From assembly GCA_963809765.1 (NCBI GenBank), contig CAWEKT010000003.1, positions 1,116,001 through 1,180,000 of the forward strand: a DNA stretch of 64,000 bases, written 5' to 3'. The position numbers and the translations under genes were made by a program. Shown here piece by piece: positions 58,617 to 64,000 of the stretch. The stretch comes from JACVRM01 sp963809765. Lineage in GTDB: Bacteria; Actinomycetota; Thermoleophilia; Gaiellales; Gaiellaceae. Under the pieces are notes generated by a model. That model saw only the letters and a list, made by a program, of their open reading frames with translations. It was not told the origin of the DNA and did not search any database. How positions within the stretch are numbered: the stretch's first letter is position 1; the number at the start of each line of letters is the position of its first letter.

Positions 58617-59088
58617 ACGGAACCGACCGACTGGCCCGCGGTCGAATGGATCTACGCGGCCGGGATCGCTACCGGGAAGCGCCACTTTCGAGACGGCCAC
58701 GCCGACGTGGGCTGCCTGGGACTCGTCACACCACCCCGGCCACCGGCTGGTCGCACTCGACGACGGCGAGGTAGTCGGCTGGGCGGCGCTCTCCCCCGTC
58801 TCGACGCGCCCCTGCTACGCGGGCGTCGCCGAGAACAGCGTCTACGTCGCGCCGGGCCGGCAGGGTCGCGGCATCGGCCAGGCGCTGCTCGGGCGCCTGG
58901 TTGCCGACGCGGAGGCCGCCGGGATCTGGACGATCCAGACCGGGATCTTCCCGGACAATGAGGCGAGCATCGCGCTGCACCGTCGCTGCGGCTTCCGCAT
59001 CGTCGGCGTCCGCGTCGCGCTCGCCCAGCTCGACGGCGTCTGGCGGGACGTCGTGTTCATGGAGCGGCGAAGCGAGGTGATCCGATGA
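58617..59088 (+). CDS. GNAT acetyltransferase, phosphinothricin/PPT-acetyltransferase-like (start unclear, frame broken once)
   Basis: The N-terminus TDWPAVEWIYAAGIATG, then after a break near 58677 ATFETATPTWAAWDSSHH, GWAALSPVSTRPCYAGVAENSVYV, CoA loop QGRGIGQALLGRL, AGIWTIQTGIFPDNEASIALHRRCGFRIVG and WRDVVFMERRS. This is the PPT/arsinothricin acetyltransferase-like GNAT family, though many relatives act on unknown amines. No start codon is visible: the conserved N-terminus follows directly on the truncated regulator. The stop overlaps the glnK ATG, so it is cotranscribed with glnK-amt. Confidence 0.75.
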
Positions 59089-59435
59089 TCAAGGTCGAGG
59101 CAGTCGTGATCCGGGAGCGCGTCGAGACGGTCATCGACGCGGTCGAGGAGGAGACCGGGCACGTGGGCGTGACGGTCGTCGAGGCGATCGGCCACGGTCG
59201 CCAGCGCGGCATCACGCACGAGTACCGGGGGCGCGTCTTCGAGTCCAGGTTCCTGCCGAAGGCACTGCTCACGTTCGTAGTCGCAGACGACCTCGCCGAG
59301 GAGGTCGTCTCGGCGATCGCCGACGCGGCGCGGAGCGGCAACGAGTCGGGCGACGGGATCGTCTGGACGACGGCCGTCGGACACGTCACGCACAACCGAA
59401 CGGGCCTGAGCCTGAAGGAGGTGGAGGTCGGATGA
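59085..59435 (+). CDS. glnK: PII nitrogen-regulatory protein
   Basis: A 116-residue PII protein: VEAVVIRERVETVIDAVEE, VGVTVVEAIGHGRQRG (Q40 matches the ATP/2-oxoglutarate-site glutamine), T-loop THEYRGRVFESRFLPKALL, and SGDGIVWTTAVGHVTHNRTG. PII proteins sense 2-oxoglutarate and ATP/ADP and gate AmtB. The uridylylation tyrosine of E. coli GlnB (Y51) is replaced by F52 here, and the preceding AE by RV. It overlaps amt by 4 nt in the usual glnK-amt order. Confidence 0.94.
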   Translation: MIKVEAVVIRERVETVIDAVEEETGHVGVTVVEAIGHGRQRGITHEYRGRVFESRFLPKALLTFVVADDLAEEVVSAIADAARSGNESGDGIVWTTAVGHVTHNRTGLSLKEVEVG

Positions 59436-60856
59436 GTTCAGAGGAGCTCGCGATCGCGGCCAGCACGATCTGGGTGGTCTTCGCAGCGGTCCTCGTCATG
59501 TTCATGCAGGCCGGCTTCGCGTTCCTCGAGGCGGGCCTGACGCGGATGAAGAACGTCGGGCACGTCGCTGCGAAGAACGTGCTCGTGCTCGGGATCGCGT
59601 CGCTCGTCTACTACTTCGTCGGCTACGGCATCGCCTTCGGCGACGGCGGCAACGGCTTCGTGGGCGGCGACGGCTTCGCGCCGTCAGTCGACACGCTGCT
59701 CGCGATCGGAGCCGAGCCGTTCAGCTGGTTCGGGTCGATCCCGGCCGGAGCCGGCTACCTCTTCCAGGTCGTCTTCGCGGCGGTGTCGCTCGCGATCGTC
59801 TGGGGCGCGATGGCCGAGCGCACGAAGCTGTGGGTCTACTTCGCGTTCGGCGTCGTCTTCACGCTCATCTACTCGGTCGTCTCGCACTGGATCTGGCATC
59901 CGGACGGCTGGCTCTTCGCCCGCGGGATGCAGGACTTCGCCGGCTCGACCGTCGTCCACTACCAGGGAGCGCTCGCCGCCCTGGCGGGGGCGATCCTGCT
60001 CGGCCCGCGGATCGGCAAGTTCGGCGCCGACGGCAAGCCGAACGCGATCCCCGGCCACAACATGGCCTTTGTCACGCTCGGCGTGATCATCCTCTGGTTC
60101 GGCTGGTTCGGCTTCAACCCCGGCTCGACGCTCGGGATCGTGACCGGCGACCGGCTCGCCTACTTCGCGTACGTCGCGCTGACCACGAACGTCGCCGCGG
60201 CAGCAGGCGCGCTCGGAGCGGTCTTCGTCTCCTGGATCGTGATCAAGAAGCCCGACCTCTCGATGATGCTGAACGGGGTCATCGCGGCACTCGTTGCGGT
60301 CACGGCAGCCTGCGGCTTCGTGGCGCCGTGGGCGGCGATCGTCATCGGCGGCGTGGCCGGCGCGATCGCAGTGGTCGGCGTCCTCTTCGTCGAGCGGATC
60401 CGTATCGACGACCCGATCGGCGCGGTCTCCGTCCACGGCCTGGCCGGAGTGTGGGGCACGCTCGCCACCGGCATCTTCGCGGTGCCGTCGCTCGCCGACA
60501 ACCTTGCGACCGGCTCGGGCGGCCTCTGGTACACGGGCAGCTTCCACCAGCTGGGCGTGCAGGCGCTCGGCCTGCTGGCCGTCGGGATCTTCACGTTCTC
60601 GGCGTCGTTCGGCTCACTGTGGGTGATGAAGCGGACCTTCGGGATCCGCGTGGAGCCCGCGGTCGAGACGGCGGGCCTCGACGTCTCGGAGCACGGCATG
60701 TGGGGCTATCCGGAGTTCTACATCCCGGTCCCGGGCGGCTACGGGACCGAGACGCACGGCCACCTCGGCCTCGCGCACGCAGCACGAACGGCCGCAGCTC
60801 CACCGGTCGGCGCCGCAGCGGCGCCGGCCGGCGCGGTCGCTCTCGACACCACCTAG
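59432..60856 (+). CDS. amt: Ammonium transporter
   Basis: An intact 474-residue protein with eleven membrane segments. The conserved pore aspartate region MQDFAGSTVVHYQGALAAL and the second pore histidine in GAVSVHGLAGVWGTLATG are present, as are HNMAFVTLGVIILWFGWFGFNPGS and KNVLVLGIASLVYYFVGYGIAF. The C-terminal tail, rich in alanine after ETHGHLGLAH, is the part that would meet GlnK. ATGA overlap with glnK means coordinated synthesis. A terminator follows at 60880. Confidence 0.95.
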   Translation: MSSEELAIAASTIWVVFAAVLVMFMQAGFAFLEAGLTRMKNVGHVAAKNVLVLGIASLVYYFVGYGIAFGDGGNGFVGGDGFAPSVDTLLAIGAEPFSWFGSIPAGAGYLFQVVFAAVSLAIVWGAMAERTKLWVYFAFGVVFTLIYSVVSHWIWHPDGWLFARGMQDFAGSTVVHYQGALAALAGAILLGPRIGKFGADGKPNAIPGHNMAFVTLGVIILWFGWFGFNPGSTLGIVTGDRLAYFAYVALTTNVAAAAGALGAVFVSWIVIKKPDLSMMLNGVIAALVAVTAACGFVAPWAAIVIGGVAGAIAVVGVLFVERIRIDDPIGAVSVHGLAGVWGTLATGIFAVPSLADNLATGSGGLWYTGSFHQLGVQALGLLAVGIFTFSASFGSLWVMKRTFGIRVEPAVETAGLDVSEHGMWGYPEFYIPVPGGYGTETHGHLGLAHAARTAAAPPVGAAAAPAGAVALDTT

Positions 60857-60879
60857 GAGGCGCTCCGGACACGGAGGAC

Positions 60880-60910
60880 GGCGGGGCGGTGGAAACACCG
60901 CCCCGCCTTT
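60880..60910 (+). terminator. Intrinsic terminator of the glnK-amt operon
   Basis: A perfect 12-bp stem GGCGGGGCGGTG/CACCGCCCCGCC closed by a GAAA loop and followed by TTT, 23 nt after the amt stop. Confidence 0.8.
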
Positions 60911-61020
60911 GCCACGCCCGCGTCACAGACACGTGCGCGATCCGGGGGTACCGTCGAAGCCGGGCGGGTGGTGGAGGCGTCTCTCCCCTTGGGAGGGTGG
61001 GGCATGCAGCCCGGAGTGGC

Positions 61021-61057
61021 CTGCGCGGGCATGTCCGTTTCGGACATGCCCGCGCAG
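61021..61057. repeat. Perfect 17-bp inverted repeat with TTT loop
   Basis: 61021-61037 and 61041-61057 are exact reverse complements. It is 3 nt after the stop of the SIMPL gene (minus strand) and probably terminates it; no T-run follows on either strand. Confidence 0.7.
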
Positions 61058-61060
61058 CTC

Positions 61061-61768
61061 TCACTTGAGCGCGAACGTGACCGTGAGGGTTCCCGGTGTC
61101 TCGACCAGACCCGGCTCGATCGGCGTTGCCGAGGCCTTCGCATCGAGCGCCATCCGCTCCGCGTAGGGCAGCGGCTGCGCCGCAGCGCCTTCGACGAGCT
61201 TGACGACCTCACCCAGATCCGAACCGGCCGCGGCCGCCAGCGCCTTCGCCTTCCGGCGTGCGTCCTGGAGCGCGCGCTCCAGCGCCTGCTCCTCGAGCGA
61301 GTCCGTGTCCGCGAGCGTCAAGGACGGGCCGCTGACGGTGTTGGCACCGTTGGCGGTCGCGACGTCGATGAGCTCTCCGGCCTTGTCGACGGCCACCTCG
61401 GCCGACACGCTCGCCGACGCCGTGTAGCCATCGATGGTGCCGGGCTCGTTCACGACGGGCCAGACGGACACGTGCTCGGTGCGCAGGTTGCCCTTCGCGA
61501 CGCCCGCGTCCTTGAGCGCGTCGATCAGCTTCCGCATCGCGGCGGCGTTCTGGCTGCTGGCGGCGCGCGCGGTGTCGGCCCTCGAGTCGATCCCGAACGA
61601 CAGCAGCGCGCGATCCGGCTGCGCCTTGACCGTCCCGTAGCCGGTGACGGTCACCGTGCGCGTGATGCCGGCGTCGCCGTGCGCTTCCTCCGGCAGGCCG
61701 ACACCGGCCAGAGCGGCGGCGCCGAGCAGTGTGATCGCACCCCCGGCGAGTAGTAGGGCTCGTTTCAT
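61061..61768 (-). CDS. SIMPL-domain (DUF541) secreted protein
   Basis: A 235-residue protein with a signal peptide (RALLLAGGAITLLGAAALAGVG) and the SIMPL core: RTVTVTGYGTVKAQPDRALLSFGI, LRTEHVSVWPVVN, GYTASASVSAEV, ALERALQDARRKAKALAAAAG and the final strand PGTLTVTFALK. Family members are periplasmic or cell-surface proteins, some linked to oxidative stress (YggE) and signalling. ATG 61768 has GGAGGA 7 nt upstream. Confidence 0.85.
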   Translation of the reverse strand: MKRALLLAGGAITLLGAAALAGVGLPEEAHGDAGITRTVTVTGYGTVKAQPDRALLSFGIDSRADTARAASSQNAAAMRKLIDALKDAGVAKGNLRTEHVSVWPVVNEPGTIDGYTASASVSAEVAVDKAGELIDVATANGANTVSGPSLTLADTDSLEEQALERALQDARRKAKALAAAAGSDLGEVVKLVEGAAAQPLPYAERMALDAKASATPIEPGLVETPGTLTVTFALK

Positions 61769-61876
61769 GGCGTCCTCCTGTGTCAAAGGCGTGTGTGGAG
61801 AGGTACGCCGCGAACGCGGCCCGCCGTCACATCGCGGTGGCTGACACGCCGGCTGAGTGTGCGCCGTCGGTGCCGC

Positions 61877-62637
61877 TCAGTGCGGGGCGGGCCACTCGAC
61901 GGGCGGCCGGGCCGGCCGGCGCGAGTGCCACTCCTGCGGCCAGGCGCCGACCTGGTCGAGGATCGCCTCGAGCAGCTTGAACGAGGAGAGCACGTGGTCA
62001 CGGGCGAGCGCACGCGCGCCCGGACGGGCTGCCGGCGGCGAGGGCCTGGCGGATCGACCGGTGCTGCGCGTCGTTGGCGGCGTAGAGGTGCTCGATCTCC
62101 TCGCCGCCCGGGCGCCCAGACGGCCGGGCCCGAGAACGTGCGGCGGGCGCTCTTGGCGATCCGCTCGACGTACGGGACGTCCGCGATCCGGTAGATGACG
62201 TCGTGGAAGGCGTGGTTCGCGCGCACCCAGTCGGCCATGATGCTGCGCCGGTCGCGCCCGGGCTCGCGCGAGCGGAGCTCGTCGGTCAGCCGATGGAACC
62301 GCCGCTCGGCGGCGACCAGCTCCTCGAGCCCTGCGTCGTCCATCCGCTGCGCGGCGATCTCGGTCGCGAGCCCCTCGAGCTCGGCGCGCACCAGGAACGC
62401 CTCCTGGAGCTCCTGCCGCGTGAGCGTCCGGACGCGCGCCCCACGGTTCGGCTCGAAGGAGGCGAGCCCGAGGGCCGAGAGACGCCGCAACGCCTCACGG
62501 ATCGGCGTCCGGCTGACCGCGAAGCGCTCGGACAGATCCTCCTGGCGCAGCAGGGTGCCCGGGGCGAGCTCGCCGGAGACGATCGCCTCCTCGATGGCGA
62601 GGGCGATCTCGTCGGCCTTCGTCAGCTCGGAGGGCAC
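61877..62637 (-). CDS. GntR-family transcriptional regulator, FCD type (frame broken near the end)
   Basis: The N-terminal winged helix ELTKADEIALAIEEAIVSGELAPGTLLRQEDLSERFAVSRTPIREALRRLSALGLASFEPNRGARV is intact. The FCD ligand domain follows with ERRFHRLTDELRSR and NHAFHDVIYRIADVPYVERI; after breaks near 62115 and 62025 it ends HVLSSFKLLEAILDQVGAWPQEWHSRR. FadR-type regulators of this kind respond to organic acids. Its GTG is 4 nt past the malate synthase stop, so it probably senses a metabolite of the glyoxylate pathway. Confidence 0.83.
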
Positions 62638-62641
62638 GGTG

Positions 62642-64000
<1,359 letters not shown>

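Noticed and set aside
59684..60547. A 287-codon minus-strand frame inside amt
   Set aside because: Shadow of the amt reading frame with no recognisable fold.

Overview
The window is very GC-rich DNA (roughly 70% by eye) with dense coding on both strands, many GTG/TTG starts and typical high-GC Gram-positive content: an ANTAR response regulator with its HisKA_2-type kinase, an OpcA-zwf pair, an F420-type LLM oxidoreductase, BTAD/AfsR-like regulators and an aa3-type cytochrome oxidase with a cytochrome-c-tailed subunit II. Together these suggest an environmental actinobacterium, plausibly a deep-branching Thermoleophilia-like lineage. That placement is inference from gene content; no rRNA or marker-gene tree was possible.

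Layout. 0-3 kb: methyltransferase tail, MBL hydrolase, PAS protein, VOC protein, msrA/msrB. 3-9.4 kb: a catabolic group with an amine/amino-acid FAD oxidase, CoA-acylating semialdehyde dehydrogenase and class III aminotransferase, interleaved with a metalloprotease-like lipoprotein and an alpha/beta hydrolase. 9.4-19.6 kb: a PrmC-like methyltransferase, a PlsC-like acyltransferase, a PLP enzyme and two polar-amino-acid ABC importers around an LLM oxidoreductase. 20-27 kb: cytochrome P460 and the ctaC-ctaD-ctaB cluster with a small membrane protein, an amidase and a secreted protein. 27-35.6 kb: a pentose-phosphate/glycolytic block (rpiB, tal, pgi, gnd, zwf, opcA on the minus strand; tkt on the plus strand). 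36-42.5 kb: ABC-F protein, PdtaS/PdtaR-like two-component pair and small stress-type proteins. 43-50.5 kb: glnA with a terminator in its leader, acetyltransferase, methyltransferase and two ABC-2 exporters. 50.9-58.6 kb: a secreted repeat protein divergent from a 1281-residue BTAD/degenerate-cyclase/AAA/TPR regulator, followed by a damaged second regulator whose BTAD region is a nearly identical duplicate. 58.6-64 kb: GNAT acetyltransferase, glnK, amt, SIMPL protein, GntR regulator and the 3'-proximal part of malate synthase.

The parts fit together as nitrogen and amino-acid metabolism (two amino-acid importers, aminotransferase/oxidase/MMSDH catabolism, glnA, glnK-amt) beside central carbon metabolism (oxidative pentose phosphate pathway, malate synthase) and aerobic respiration. 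Regulatory signals visible in the sequence include a recurring TANNNT box 6-8 nt before start codons that lack a Shine-Dalgarno sequence (probable leaderless mRNAs), an 11-bp-phased direct-repeat array upstream of the BTAD regulator, and an intrinsic-terminator-like hairpin in the glnA leader.

Important caveat: more than 40 single-base frame breaks interrupt otherwise well-conserved genes, including housekeeping ones (tkt, glnA, zwf, ctaD, msrA, msrB, aceB). This looks like indel error in the underlying assembly rather than decay. I annotate these genes across the breaks and state where they are. Only the second BTAD regulator is called a pseudogene, and even there sequencing error is a live alternative. 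I saw no tRNA, rRNA, CRISPR array or transposase gene.
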